Of a stretch of DNA of 64,000 nucleotides, positions 9,908 through 21,052 are shown in pieces. This DNA comes from Adineta ricciae. Lineage: Eukaryota > Rotifera > Eurotatoria > Adinetida > Adinetidae. A program made the translations under genes and the position numbers. The stretch spans positions 62,001 to 126,000 of the forward strand of contig CAJNOJ010000145.1 in the NCBI GenBank assembly GCA_905250025.1, read 5' to 3'. The notes below the pieces were generated by a model. The model worked only from the letters and a program-made list of their open reading frames with translations, was not told the origin of the DNA and ran no database searches. The number at the start of each line of letters is the position of its first letter. The stretch's first letter is position 1.

Positions 9908-11683
9908 ATGGCCCAAAGAAGCATGTATTTTCCACGTACAGCAGCGACACTCGATGTCGCTGCACTTCGTCGTCAATTAGACGAAATTGAACGTCTTCAA
10001 AAGAATGATATTAATGGAAATATTCGTCTTAAACAAATAGAAACACAATGTGATCAATTACAAATGGATAGTGTTGATAAATTAGCTGCAACATCGCAAA
10101 AAGAATTACAGGCTGAAGAGCATTTGAGAAACGTTACGAAGCGTACAGAAGAAATTAATGGAGTTATCAAAGCATTGAAAGAAGCTGAATCAGTAGATTT
10201 ATGTTTTCTAATGGATTGTACAAACAGTATGCGAAAGTATATTGACGATGTGAAAAATCATATATTTGAAACAGTTGAAGTTTTGAAAACTCGTTTTCCA
10301 CATTTAAACATACGTTTGGCATTTGTTGGATATCGAGATCTAAATTTACCTCAAGAAAGACAATTTAGCATTTTGGACTTTACTGATAAGGGTACTTTTC
10401 ATTCATATGTTTCAATGGTTAAATGTGAATATGGTGGTGATTACTGTGAAGATGTTCTTGGTGGTTTACAGAAAGTGATAAATCTTAACTGGAAGCATCC
10501 AGTGCGCATTTTGATACATGTTGGTGATGCTCCATCACATGGGAGACGTTATCATGATTTATCAGAAGATGCAGACTATTACTTTACTCATGATACTGAT
10601 GGATCAATTGGATATAGTCATATTCACGAACTAATTGAATTACAAGTGAAATACTTTTTTGGACGTTTAAAGTCACATACAGACAAAATGATCGAGGAGT
10701 TTCTTAAATATGCACAAGAAAAAATGACAATTGAACAAACTGATGTGGAAAAATTTACTAATTTATTACCATTTATTGTTGAAACAGTGTCACGATCGAT
10801 CTCTGACACAACGTCGGCGTTATTGAAAAACGAATTATCTAATCCATCAAAAACCAAAATGTTACGCACTGTGAATTTTGATACGAAAGAACCAAATTGG
10901 TCGTACATACCAGCTAAACGGGTACAAGTTGTGAAATTCGAATGCGACAGTCAATTAAGTTGTACTCTAATAGATCAGCAATGGAATATTAGAATTGCTT
11001 CAAATCCTTTTGCTGAAGGTGGAATGCGTTTAGCTTATTATGGTCTAATGAGATATAAAGATAGAGAGGAAAAAGTTGTACTTAAAGAATATAAACAAAC
11101 GGATAAGAAAGCCAACATTCAAGAGAAATATTTCGATTTATTAGAATGTCAAACCATTGCTGATTTTCTCGCACAAGAATTTAACAGATTACCATCTATC
11201 AGTAATTTAACAATCGTCAAAAAGATTAAATTTATTATGTTGAAATTAGTTTTCGATCGATTCGTTGATGGAAGGCCTCGTAACTTGACGATGGAACGTT
11301 TCATCGAAGGTTCTTATAAGAAATATTCCAACAATGCTGGCTATATCAATTTGGATGATCCAGCGTATACTCTCCAAGCTTTTTCACATTGGACTTATGA
11401 ACGAACAAATAGAAATATGATTGTTGTCGATCTTCAAGGAATTGATGTCGGAGATAATCAAACGTATTTACTGACAGATCCTTGTATTCATTCAATTAGT
11501 GTGATGAGATTTGGAAAAACTAACTTGGGAAACCCAGGAATCAAAAGATTCTTTCAAACACATGTGTGTAATCTTATTTGTCATGCTTTGAAACTAAAAA
11601 GACATAAAGATCAACCAGAAATAACATCATCAAAATACGATTCATACTTTATCAACAAACCCAACAAAACTTTATTCAATTAG
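9908..11683 (+). CDS. vWA domain plus alpha-kinase protein, copy 4
   Basis: A third complete member of the cluster, 591 residues, single exon, starting at ATG 9908 with MAQRSMYFPR. The order is coiled N-terminus (AALRRQLDEIERLQKND), vWA domain with DCTNSM, then alpha-kinase domain with EGGMRLAYYG, VVLKEYK, DLQGIDVGDNQ and LTDPCIHS. The final FGKTNLG...HVCNLIC zinc motif is present, followed by a short tail (TSSKYDSYF) shared with copy 1. It is the most divergent of the copies; its conserved HWTYERTN, DLQGI and LTDPCIHS blocks indicate selection for function. It lies in the same orientation as copies 1 to 3 but beyond PRPF31, so the array is interrupted. Confidence 0.92.
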   Translation: MAQRSMYFPRTAATLDVAALRRQLDEIERLQKNDINGNIRLKQIETQCDQLQMDSVDKLAATSQKELQAEEHLRNVTKRTEEINGVIKALKEAESVDLCFLMDCTNSMRKYIDDVKNHIFETVEVLKTRFPHLNIRLAFVGYRDLNLPQERQFSILDFTDKGTFHSYVSMVKCEYGGDYCEDVLGGLQKVINLNWKHPVRILIHVGDAPSHGRRYHDLSEDADYYFTHDTDGSIGYSHIHELIELQVKYFFGRLKSHTDKMIEEFLKYAQEKMTIEQTDVEKFTNLLPFIVETVSRSISDTTSALLKNELSNPSKTKMLRTVNFDTKEPNWSYIPAKRVQVVKFECDSQLSCTLIDQQWNIRIASNPFAEGGMRLAYYGLMRYKDREEKVVLKEYKQTDKKANIQEKYFDLLECQTIADFLAQEFNRLPSISNLTIVKKIKFIMLKLVFDRFVDGRPRNLTMERFIEGSYKKYSNNAGYINLDDPAYTLQAFSHWTYERTNRNMIVVDLQGIDVGDNQTYLLTDPCIHSISVMRFGKTNLGNPGIKRFFQTHVCNLICHALKLKRHKDQPEITSSKYDSYFINKPNKTLFN

Positions 11684-12022
11684 ATTTTGTGTAATTCACG
11701 CTTCTTTTCACGTATGATCACTTTTATTTCATAGATTTTACACATGAATATCACAAATAAACTTCAATTCAATCCAATTTTCTGCGCATAAAGAACTTTG
11801 ATACATATTTTTATTGGGAGATGTTACTACACCCAAAGACCACATTTTCTCTTGAAAGTATATGAATTCGTATTTCCTTCAAATTCTTCGTACCACTCAA
11901 AAAATTAAATTTAAAAAAACCTAAAATGACATATGATTTTTTCAGTGCATCAGGTTTATTTCGCTCTCGTTTTGTTTTTCTTGTGTCGTGATTAACAACA
12001 TCCTTATCTTTCTATAGACTAC
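11684..12022. other. Intergenic; acceptor-like site just before the cupin gene
   Basis: No gene is seen. A strong acceptor-like TCTTTCTATAG ends at 12017, five bases before the next ATG. That suggests either a 5' untranslated exon upstream or spliced-leader trans-splicing. Confidence 0.45.
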
Positions 12023-12433
12023 ATGAAACCATACGACACAACAGCATCACATTTCATCAAACAACGGCAAGGTTTTTCGCAACTACAAAATACGATGGAC
12101 GATGATTTCATGGGAAATCGTGAATTTCACCAACCTGATCTTCCTCCGTTTCCATTAAATGATTCCAAGACTATTTCTATCACTAAGTTATCTCCTCAAA
12201 CAAGTATTCAAACATGGCCACCAGGTTTTCAAACTGGTAATGATGTTATTACTCACACATATCATGAAGAAGTCTATATACTTGATGGTTCAATAACTGA
12301 TCTTTCTCTTGGACAAACTTTCGGCAAAGGTCATCATGCATGGAGAAATCCTCAGATGGAACATGGACCCTATCAAGCTAATGACGAACTTGGATGCCAA
12401 ATGATCGTTATTATTAGACATGAGAAGAAATAA
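12023..12433 (+). CDS. Small cupin-domain protein
   Basis: A 136-residue single-exon gene. The second half is a one-barrel cupin: HTYHEEVYILDGSITD carries the His...His-x-Glu-Glu type metal ligands of motif 1, and GKGHHAWRNPQMEHGP the later His residues of motif 2. The arrangement is close to the ChrR-like anti-sigma/DUF4437 cupins, which are mostly bacterial or fungal proteins; that assignment is from motif resemblance only. There is no signal peptide or membrane segment. Being intronless next to intron-rich genes, it could have been acquired horizontally. No substrate can be inferred. Confidence 0.75.
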   Translation: MKPYDTTASHFIKQRQGFSQLQNTMDDDFMGNREFHQPDLPPFPLNDSKTISITKLSPQTSIQTWPPGFQTGNDVITHTYHEEVYILDGSITDLSLGQTFGKGHHAWRNPQMEHGPYQANDELGCQMIVIIRHEKK

Positions 12434-13308
12434 TCAAACGCTGATGAATGTATTTTTAACGAGAGAGAAAAGTTTTATTCGATTAGTATTTTTCATAAAA
12501 ACTAATAAAGTAAGGGAATCGTTTTTTTTTGGATTGAAACGATAAATGATATAACATAATATAACGCGTCGAAAACATGACTATCTGATGAGACTCCTGA
12601 GCAGAATCGAAATCGATTATAGCTCACCATCGCCATCAACGAAGAAAATTCATAATACTGAAATGGAGAAATGGAATGCACTCCCGCACAGACACTCTCA
12701 TGATATTTCTGCCGTAAAAATACTTCAGATAATTCATAGATCAAACACATAGTAACGAAAACATGAGCAGAATTGCTGCGACCGGTCAATCGACGAATTC
12801 GGTGGCATCAGCTAATTTCTTTATTAAAGAGCCAATTCGTTATTGGAAAACGTGCTTTATAGAATGCTACTTTGATTTGATGATCTTTCTTTGCACGTCT
12901 TTCGTTGCATTCTCTCCAAAAAGCTCTATGAAATCGTAGATAAACGACACAGTTTCATGTTCCTACACTTCGTTCTAACTCACGCCCTGACATCTTACAT
13001 GAAAGTTCGTCAATCATCAAACTCTTCTTCCTTCCTTCATGGTGATGTACGAAGGTATGTACAATTATGCTGATAATAATCTTATGACGTAAACATTATG
13101 AATTTCTTTTTTCAAACGAGGAAATACTCGTTCGATTGAGTAATGACGAGAGCGTTAAACATCACCATTATTTCCGCCCCGGTTCTTATTCTCTTTACTT
13201 CTACTCAGCGAGATTTTAGTCTTGATTGTGAAAAGTCATGTATTGGTTATTTCCAAGTCAGTGCACGTATTTATACCAGGAAGAATACGCATTACTCTAT
13301 ATACTACA
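12434..13308. other. Intergenic, no gene supported
   Basis: Several open frames of 60-95 codons occur on both strands, but none has recognisable composition, splice context or family motif. I see no repeat or RNA gene. Confidence 0.45.
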
Positions 13309-13659
13309 ATGTCTTCACGCTATCATCAATACTCCAATGACGACCTTATCCGCATGGAAGTCAAACACAGACGACGAGCAAATCGTATCAAGGCTGGTAT
13401 GGGAATGTCCATCAGCGCTGGAATGGGTTCAATCTTGGCGACTGGAGGAGTTGCAGCTCCTATTGTCATTCCACTCTTCGGCTACAAGTTGTATAAGATG
13501 ATCTCTCATGAGAATAAACGTGATGAAATTCGTGAAGAGTTAGCCAGACGTGATATTTCTCCCAAAAAGAAGACTGTTGGAGATGTATTGAATTATGTCG
13601 TTGGTGTTGGCTTACCTGTGGTCACACATGGCATATCACAGGGTATTCATGTTCTATGA
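13309..13659 (+). CDS. Small hydrophobic protein of unknown function
   Basis: A 116-residue single-exon ORF beginning MSSRYHQYSNDDLIRMEVKH. A basic N-terminus (HRRRANRIKAG) leads into a glycine-rich hydrophobic stretch (about 35-62, with GMSISAGMGSILATGG and VAAPIVIPLFGY), then a charged middle and a second mildly hydrophobic segment near the C-terminus (VVGVGLPVVTHGISQG). It is probably membrane-associated. Codon use is visibly more GC-rich than in surrounding genes. I do not recognise the family; similar Gly-rich RMEVKH proteins may occur in fungi, but I cannot confirm this. The longer frame from 13222 is not needed for a start. Confidence 0.6.
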   Translation: MSSRYHQYSNDDLIRMEVKHRRRANRIKAGMGMSISAGMGSILATGGVAAPIVIPLFGYKLYKMISHENKRDEIREELARRDISPKKKTVGDVLNYVVGVGLPVVTHGISQGIHVL

Positions 13660-14124
13660 AATGAATTTATGTGGTGCCCCGCGGTCATTTATACTGTGTG
13701 TTCAATGCACATAGTGGTATGAACACAAAATGTATCAATGCGCTCGATATCAGTACCAGCAGATATGACAAACTTTAACAAAAGCATTTCGTCACTTATC
13801 ATTGAGTTTTCTCTCTTATTATTTTTATTGATCTTAACTGTCGATATGTGTGTGTGTGTGTGTTTCTTTGGTCATTTTTATATTCATGTAACATTTTTCT
13901 TATTATTTTATGGATTTTGTTTGTACTGTACGATAACTAATATAAGGAGAAGAGGGTGAGTCGAGCGGACTACGACGTGTTTCGACCTGGCTCAAAAGTC
14001 TCATCCGACAGTTTTGATTTCGTTGTTTTCGAAGCGATTTGGAGAAAGCTAACGGTTGAAGATTGCGACGAATTTTATTTATTAAAACGAATCATTGGTA
14101 ATGCAAACGTCCTAATCTGGTAGT
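13660..14124. other. Intergenic with a short TG microsatellite
   Basis: It contains a (TG)n tract at about 13847-13862. No gene is seen. It separates the plus-strand small gene from the convergent VPS13-like gene. Confidence 0.45.
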
Positions 14125-17100
14125 TTAATTAAAATACATTATTTGAATCGAATCCTTTCGATAGAACGACTGATTTGATAATGTCATGATAAGATCTCTA
14201 AATGCAACTTCAAATGAACTAATTAATTGATCTTCATTTAATCTTGTTCTCAATAGACGACCATAGAAATCTATTGAAAATAAAAATAGACAACGGAGTC
14301 AAATGAAAAAGTATCAAACTTGTTTGAATAGACTTTTGTGAACGCGTAATAACGAAGGAAGAGTTTTGAATTGCCACGTCAAATTGAATTGTTGAATATG
14401 GAGAAAATATTTTGACTAAATTTCAATTGAATCAAATAAATATGAAAAGACAAAAAGTAATTTTACAGAAAAGATTCACTCGTTGAATTGTTTGTGTCAT
14501 TGATGAATAAAACAATGGAATTGATTGTAAATGACGCGTTAATTTCTTTAACGTTCTTTTCGATAAATTCACAGAATTCATTTGATTTATTTGAAAATCA
14601 ATTTTCCAACTGAAATAATTCAACTATTTTATAGAGATTTTCTTGAAAATCCCATCTTACTCCATGAAATTCATTTGATCAGAATAAATACATTTATAAA
14701 AAGTTGTTTTCAATTGTGGAATTGATTTCAAAACATCAATTCGATCTTTATCTAAAAGACAAAATGATATTTCATCGTTAAATTCAAATATAAATCATAC
14801 GTGGTCTTAAATAAACTATTTTGAGATCATTCAGAATTAAATTATATTTCACATAAAATCTTCTTTCTTCCGTATTTTCTTGATTGTTGTTGTTCAATAC
14901 TGATTTGATCAGAAGATTCTGAAATTGAACACAAACTAATTTCGAATCTCTAAAAACCAAACACACAATCAGAAATCAAATGAAACAACGAAACAAACTG
15001 AGTATAAATTCCATTTTCCGGTGACAAAAGCGATAAACCCTTGATTTCAATTGTCATATCAAAGATTTTCTTATTCAACAAATCTTTTTCAATTTCTTCA
15101 AATGTTCTTTCTTTCATTCTAAATATCAAATCAAAATCGAAAGTCTCTCTAAAGAAAAATACACACTTTGGTACGATAAAGGGTAAATAATCTTCTCGAA
15201 TTGGTTCAAAATTTTCCACAATTTCATTAATTGTCGCCTATATTAAAAGAAAAGTTTCTTTCCTTTTTGTTTCTAAAGTTTCCTTTGAATAACAAACAGC
15301 ATGATAAATTATTGTCAATGGTTCCATTAATAATAGAAATCGATAATCGGATTGTTTATTAATTGGTGCCAATTCAAATTCAATATGAATTAATGAATTC
15401 AATGATTTCATTGCTGATGTTAACATCAACGGACGAGAATTGTCAGAAGATTTTAAACCAAAGATTTGAAAATATCCCAAATTGAGAACACATCTATTTC
15501 ATAGAAAAACGAATTGCAAAATAACATTCTTCTTTGTAATAGAATTGATTTTTACAAGATACTCGATGAAATTGTTCGACGTTTATAACTAATTTGAGTA
15601 TTTTCAATTGAAATATGACTTATAATGGCGTTATTTTCATGTGATCTAAATTGATCTCTCAAATCAATGTCGAATGACGAAAATCATTTCATTTTTACTT
15701 TCTTTTTCTTTTCGGAAATAATAAATTGAATCCAAGTTTATTGATTTCAATATTCACATCGGTATTCAATGACTAAAATGAAGAAATCTCATTGAAAAAT
15801 CTTTCTGTCGAGACAAAATCAACAAACTTCTTCTGAGAAAAATTCTCCCGGATTATTTTGAAGTTGATCTAAATCGACGAAAACATTCTCCTTTGATAAC
15901 ATTGAACTAAATTCAAACTTTGAGTTGAATTTTCTTTTTCTTTCCACCACCAATTCCACCAAGAATATTCTTTTTCATTTTCACCTTGACGATGAAACTG
16001 TAAATATTCAAATTCATCATGAAAAAGTCTCTCAAACATTGTCGTACTTCTAATTCGATACTATGTCTGATATACGCCATTGTATAAACATCCAATTTCG
16101 ACTCGAGGATCTTTAATTGAAAGCGAAAAAGAAAGTTCTTGTTTTGAGAAATGGAAATGAATAAGAATTTTCTTACATAAATTCGATTTGATTCTTCTGA
16201 TGTTAATGTTGAATTTGAAAGATATTCTTTAAGATATAATTGACGATATTCTCGACAACGATCTTTTGAAAACAATGAAATGAAAATGAATTCGAGAAGA
16301 AGGTTGGAAATACCGTAAAAAACGGAATAATTTTGAAATTTAACAAAATCTAATAGATCAGAGAATTGTTTTGGATCAATTTCAAAATTCATTTCTTCGA
16401 TTCGAAAATCAATTTTTACAATTGGTTTTTCGAAATTCTGTTCTGCAAATTTCATTGACATTTCCAATTGAAATTTCAAATTTGTTGGATGAAAAACTAA
16501 ATTTGAAAGAAAAACAATTGAAATTTTCCTCAAACTTTTCCATTCGAACCATAATTCATCACATATCGTTTGGGTTTCTGATCATCTCGTGCGATCTTCG
16601 ATTTCAAATCATCCTAAATTCGATTTTTCATTCACATATCGATGAAAACACGATGAGAATACAAACGAGAACACATTGAAAAGGAAGATTGATTCTCGAT
16701 TGACAATTTGTATTCCAATAAAGTGAAAAATCATTCATTTCATTCAACTAAATCAACACAATGACTTTTTCTTTTAAACAAAACAAGTTTGTTCAAACCT
16801 TGAAGATGATCAAAGAATTTTCTTTGTTTTTTCCGATTTGTTCCGAGTTGGTTGATGACTAAAAGAAGAATTTGAAGAAAACAATTGGATTTGAAGAGAA
16901 TTTACATGAAATTGTAAAGAAGAAATTGTAAATCCGAATGAAAATGGATGACCTAATTTCGTTGTTGACATCGTTTCATAACTAATGTGAAGATTTTTCA
17001 CATTTAATTGAAGATTTTGCATCATTTGAATCTTCATTCGTTCGAAGAAACTTTTTTCTTTTTCTTCAAATTTCTTTTCATCTACAATTTTCATTGAAAT

Positions 17101-17692
17101 CAACAAAAAGAAGATCAGAATCTTCTAACCTGACGTTGTTTTCCGAAGATTATCCAATTTTCTTTGAACTTTCTTCATTTTTTCTTCATGATATTCACGA
17201 AGATCTTGGCGAACCTCTACGAAAACAAATTCTTCGCAATGAAAATCAAATCAACGTACCGTTTTTCGGAACAATTAACATATATAAACCATCTAAATAA
17301 ACTTTTGTTGGATTTGAATGAAGATTTTTCCATGGAATGACGATGGATAACTTTTCTAAAGAAAATCAATGTGATTTGATTTTCTCAAGATGAATTTACC
17401 GATAAATCCAACAGCAACTGTTACAGGAATACCAAATCCAATCTTAAAATATGAAATTGATTTCAAAGAAAATTACAACAACGATTTCACAAACCAAAGC
17501 TTCAGGTTTTAAATGAAGATTTTCCAATGAAACATCACCTGAAACGACAGAAAATGACCAAAATTCGAATAAAATGTGAGAAAAAATGTAACCGTGTCGT
17601 AAATCAAGTTTCAATCTTTCATCATCTAATTTTTCAATGTAATCTTTGAGATAATTATTGATGATATAACGAACAATACTTTTCAAAACCAT
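14125..17692 (-). CDS. VPS13-like (chorein) lipid-transfer protein, N-terminal part only
   Basis: VPS13 proteins are bridge-like lipid transporters at membrane contact sites. The start at 17692 gives MVLKSIVRYIINNYLKDYIE, the chorein_N signature. The first exons are 17692-17593, 17538-17495, 17442-17400 and 17355-17260, encoding DVSLENLHLKPEAL and IVIPWKNLHSNPTKVYLDG. Later exons carry family landmarks: NLQLNVKNLHISYET, HPFSFGFTISSLQ, EMNFEIDPKQFSDLLDFV, CREYRQLYLKEYL (YRKYRP position), the GGIGGGKKKK loop, and GLSLLSPENG. The last exon appears to stop at a TAA at 14125. The product is then roughly 900-1000 residues against 3000-4000 for normal VPS13: the middle, SHR-BD and C-terminal regions are absent. 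The many exons in the lower half are only approximately placed. Confidence 0.8.
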
Positions 17693-18180
17693 TGGAGAGT
17701 TATTCAAAGATAAAAGTTGAATGAATAATTCGGTTGAATGTGGATCTCCAAGGACAAACACATCTGATCAAATCAAATACATTCGAACGAAAAGAAAAGA
17801 AATTTCTCTTTTTTTTACTGTTTTACTCCATCAAATGATGTCATTTCGAAAAGAAGAAAAAAAAGAAATCTTTTCGCACGAGGAGAACGATTAAAAGTAA
17901 TATATTGACAATCAATCATCATTGTATCTCGAACACTCAAGAAGTCTTTTATTCAGTTCATTCTCAATGATTCTCACTTTTGTGAATGGAAATTAAATAT
18001 TCGGAAATGTATCTACGGATGAGAATAGATTAAATATAAATACAAGACACATTCGTACTTGAAAATAACCATTGATTTGTAGGAAATTTTTCAAAACTCT
18101 ATTCAGAAAATTATTTTAAAAAAAAGAGGAAAAAAATCATTTAAGATTAAATAGTCGAATTTCGATAAAGTTTCGTTGTT
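17693..18180. other. Intergenic upstream of the VPS13-like gene
   Basis: AT-rich, with no coding content apart from read-through of the frame upstream of the VPS13 start. It ends at the stop codon of the Cys-rich gene. Confidence 0.45.
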
Positions 18181-18628
18181 TTAAGTACAGTAAGGATTAT
18201 CATTATTCCATGCACATCCTGATGGACAACGACGAACTCGTTTCCAACTTGAGTCTCCGACACATTTGACAATACTTGGTCCATTCACAAAGTAACATTG
18301 TCTACTACCACTGGACATACATCGACCAAGTGTTGTCCAACAATCACATGAACGACGAAGACGTGCTGATCGTTCGTTATCTTCAATACGACTTCCTAAA
18401 GACAGAAATAGACTATCGGAGTTTTTATATTCTGAAAAGATGAAACAACTAACCGTTCCCATCAACAAGACCAGAATCGATTCCTTCGAGTTCATTCAAT
18501 GTCCAATCTGTTCTGTTATTTAATGTTTCATTTGAAATTGATGAATCTTCAGGTACTATTCCAGCTGAAATATAACTAATAACTACAAGTAATACCAATG
18601 ATAATAATGATGTGACGAAAATTTTCAT
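18181..18628 (-). CDS. Small secreted cysteine-rich protein
   Basis: Two exons, 18628-18454 and 18395-18181, with matched phase, encode 129 residues. A clear signal peptide (MKIFVTSLLSLVLLVVISYI) is followed by an acidic linker with N-glycosylation sites (SNET, NNRT). The C-terminal domain of about 55 residues has eight cysteines (CDCW, GRC, RQC, VKC, RRC, SGC, PYC) and ends ...NNDNPYCT. The spacing resembles a small disulfide-bonded extracellular domain and is loosely like chitin-binding-type domains, but I cannot assign a family. It lies in the same orientation as the secreted matrixin upstream. Confidence 0.75.
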
Positions 18629-19700
18629 TGTTAATAGTGTAACCAACGAATCGAAGAAGTTAAGAATAAATTTCTTGATATATATTTTGTAGGATCCAAA
18701 TAAGATTATACGATGTTTGTTTGATGAATAGACTATCGAAATTTGTTCGAGTATTTATACTACAAGTTTTGTGTGTGATGGGATTTCATCGTGAAAGTGT
18801 TATATACATGAGTCATGATAAAAACAACTCTTTCCCATTCTATGGGTCTCAGATGGGAAATCTTTTTCTCGTTCTTCCCATGTATCATCGTCTATGACCT
18901 AAATACTTTCCCAGCTTTATGTACTCCTATGACTTATTTTGTGTGGTAAACCAAACAAGAGTGTCATGTTCTTTGGATTCTATTTAGGTTAACAGGGGAA
19001 CATTTAAGTGACACAGAGAAATGTTTCTTTTCAATAATTTTTGCTTTCAAATCAAATTACTTCATCATAAGTGATAGTAATCAACGTATCCTGAATTCTC
19101 ATGTGATTCGATGAACATAACTTTTCTTTGCCATGTTTTGACGAATCTCTTAGCCCTCGTCGGATGACTGTGTCTACACAAATTTAGCTTCAAAATAACG
19201 AAAAGAAATAAATAAACTTATTTCTCTGAACATTTCTTGACACGATCTAAATTTACTCCTTTTACGAAAACTATCAAAGGTATTAAAATTTTTCAGTTTA
19301 AATTCACCATTTAAAACATCTTTATTTATGTAAACATTTATCAATATTCTATTGTCTGTTGAAATATATCGTATCGACCAGACTCGTAATGTACAAGAGT
19401 TTGGCTTGTTAGAATATTGACGTGAAAAGAATGTGTGTAGAGAAAATGAGACTATGAAAATGTTGCTTCTACGCTCATGTTGATGTGTTTATTTTTCACC
19501 TCATCGAAGAATTATCCACTTGTTCTTTTAGCTTTATCAACGGATACATCATATTTTTCTTTGAGTCAGTAACAGATAAACAAACATCATGAATATGAGG
19601 TATATAGAAAAAAAAGAATTTATTCGATTCAGGAAAAGCACTTGCACAAATACACATCAGAGAAAAAGACTAAGCATAGCAATATGAAGATTTGGACTAT
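18629..19700. other. Intergenic, about 1.07 kb
   Basis: No gene is seen. The part near 18835-18910 has two ATGGG words and a TTCCCATG word; similar GATGGGAAAG and TTTCCCAT words occur upstream of the matrixin at 21260-21380, possibly shared promoter elements of the two secreted genes. Confidence 0.4.
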
Positions 19701-21052
19701 TCACTTCCACTTTTGAAAGTTAGAACCAAAACTAAATGATGAAGAATGTGAACTACTACAACGTCGTTCCGTTCTATAACCACCAGGAAATCTTATAGTC
19801 TTTTCGACACAATTGTTTCCATTTCCTCCTGTTGGTCTTCCTCCTAAAAATAGAAGAGAATAAGTTCAAACATTTCCACAATTTATTATAGAAATTCTCT
19901 TCCACGAAGTTCACAGAACCTGTATTGATAAAGAACATATTTCGGACAAAAGAGATCTGAAATTTGTCTTCATAAATATCAGTCATAAGATTTAACTGTT
20001 CTATGTTCTGAATGAAAATAAAGTGCATTCTCACCTGGCCCTGGAATTCTTATAACTTCTCCTTGCTCGTCATCATCATCATCATTGTCGGCACCGCCGT
20101 GATTTGAAGGTGGTGGTATTCTTATAACTTCTCCCGAGTCGTCATCATCGTCAGAAGGTGATGGTATTGTAGGTTTTGGATTTGCTCTACCACCAGTCTT
20201 TCTTCCGTATATCTTTTGGATTTCCGATCTATCAATTGGTGGCACGATATCTTGTTTGCGAAATTTTCCTTCTCTGTGTTGAAAGTACATAATCGCATTA
20301 GGATCTTCATCATGATGTAATCCAATCACGTGACCAATTTCATGTACAGCTACCAAAAACAAATTAATTTGACCATTGTTATGCGTTGAAAATCTAATAA
20401 TATAAAATGATATCTGATAACTCTGCTCCGTCTTTTCATATGTAATTTAGTTCAGTTCGACACAAAAAGTCAACATTTTTGTTATTATTTGAGAAGGATG
20501 ACATAAACCAATGATGTCATCAAAGAAATCTCTCTGTCAAAACTCTTTTTCTTGGTTTGCTTACTCCTGAGACCAATTTTCGTCTTTATCGAACACCATA
20601 ATAGGTTTTCCGTCGTCAAAGTAGGGTACCGGGCTATTCGGTTGTACATATGCCAATGTTCTCATCGCTCCTAATGTTGAAAGAAAAGATCGTAATAATT
20701 GGTCGATGAAAATCATTGAAAACATACCATCGACATATTTAAATGAAACTGGAATGTCTGCTTTGCACGTAGCACAAACGTTAGTAAATTCTAATGGGAC
20801 AATATCTGCCCAGCGTTGAAATGCTTCACTAATGATTTGGATTGTTCGTTGATGACCAATTCGTCGAGGAGCTGGTCCAAGAAATGCCCAGGTAATATGT
20901 CGCTTACGCCATTTGATTCCATGAGCTAAAGCGAATTTGCCATGGCCACCATCTTGTACACCACAACGCGGAGTTCTATCATCTTTTACGGGTGCTGTTT
21001 GAATTACACTGACAACAATTGCCAATAATAGTAAAATCCAATGACATTCCAT
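19701..21052 (-). CDS. Secreted matrix metalloproteinase-like protein (matrixin)
   Basis: Extracellular zinc endopeptidase of the MMP family. Four exons, 21052-20728, 20670-20565, 20393-20035 and 19843-19701, join in phase to 310 residues. A signal peptide (MECHWILLLLAIVVSVIQTA) leads directly to PRCGVQDG, a cysteine-switch motif with Pro replaced by Gln. There is almost no propeptide before it. The catalytic domain has HITWAF, a calcium-site region with YFDDGKP, and the zinc site HEIGHVIGLHH with the Met-turn AIMY. After the catalytic domain (IDRSEIQKIYG) comes an Asp-rich, Pro/Gly-rich linker in place of a hemopexin domain, with EVIRIP repeated twice, and a short basic Ser-rich tail. The protein is minimal, like matrilysin-type MMPs. 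Confidence 0.9.

Noticed and set aside
12502..12789. 95-codon minus-strand frame
   Set aside because: No recognisable domain and uninterrupted only by chance in AT-rich DNA.
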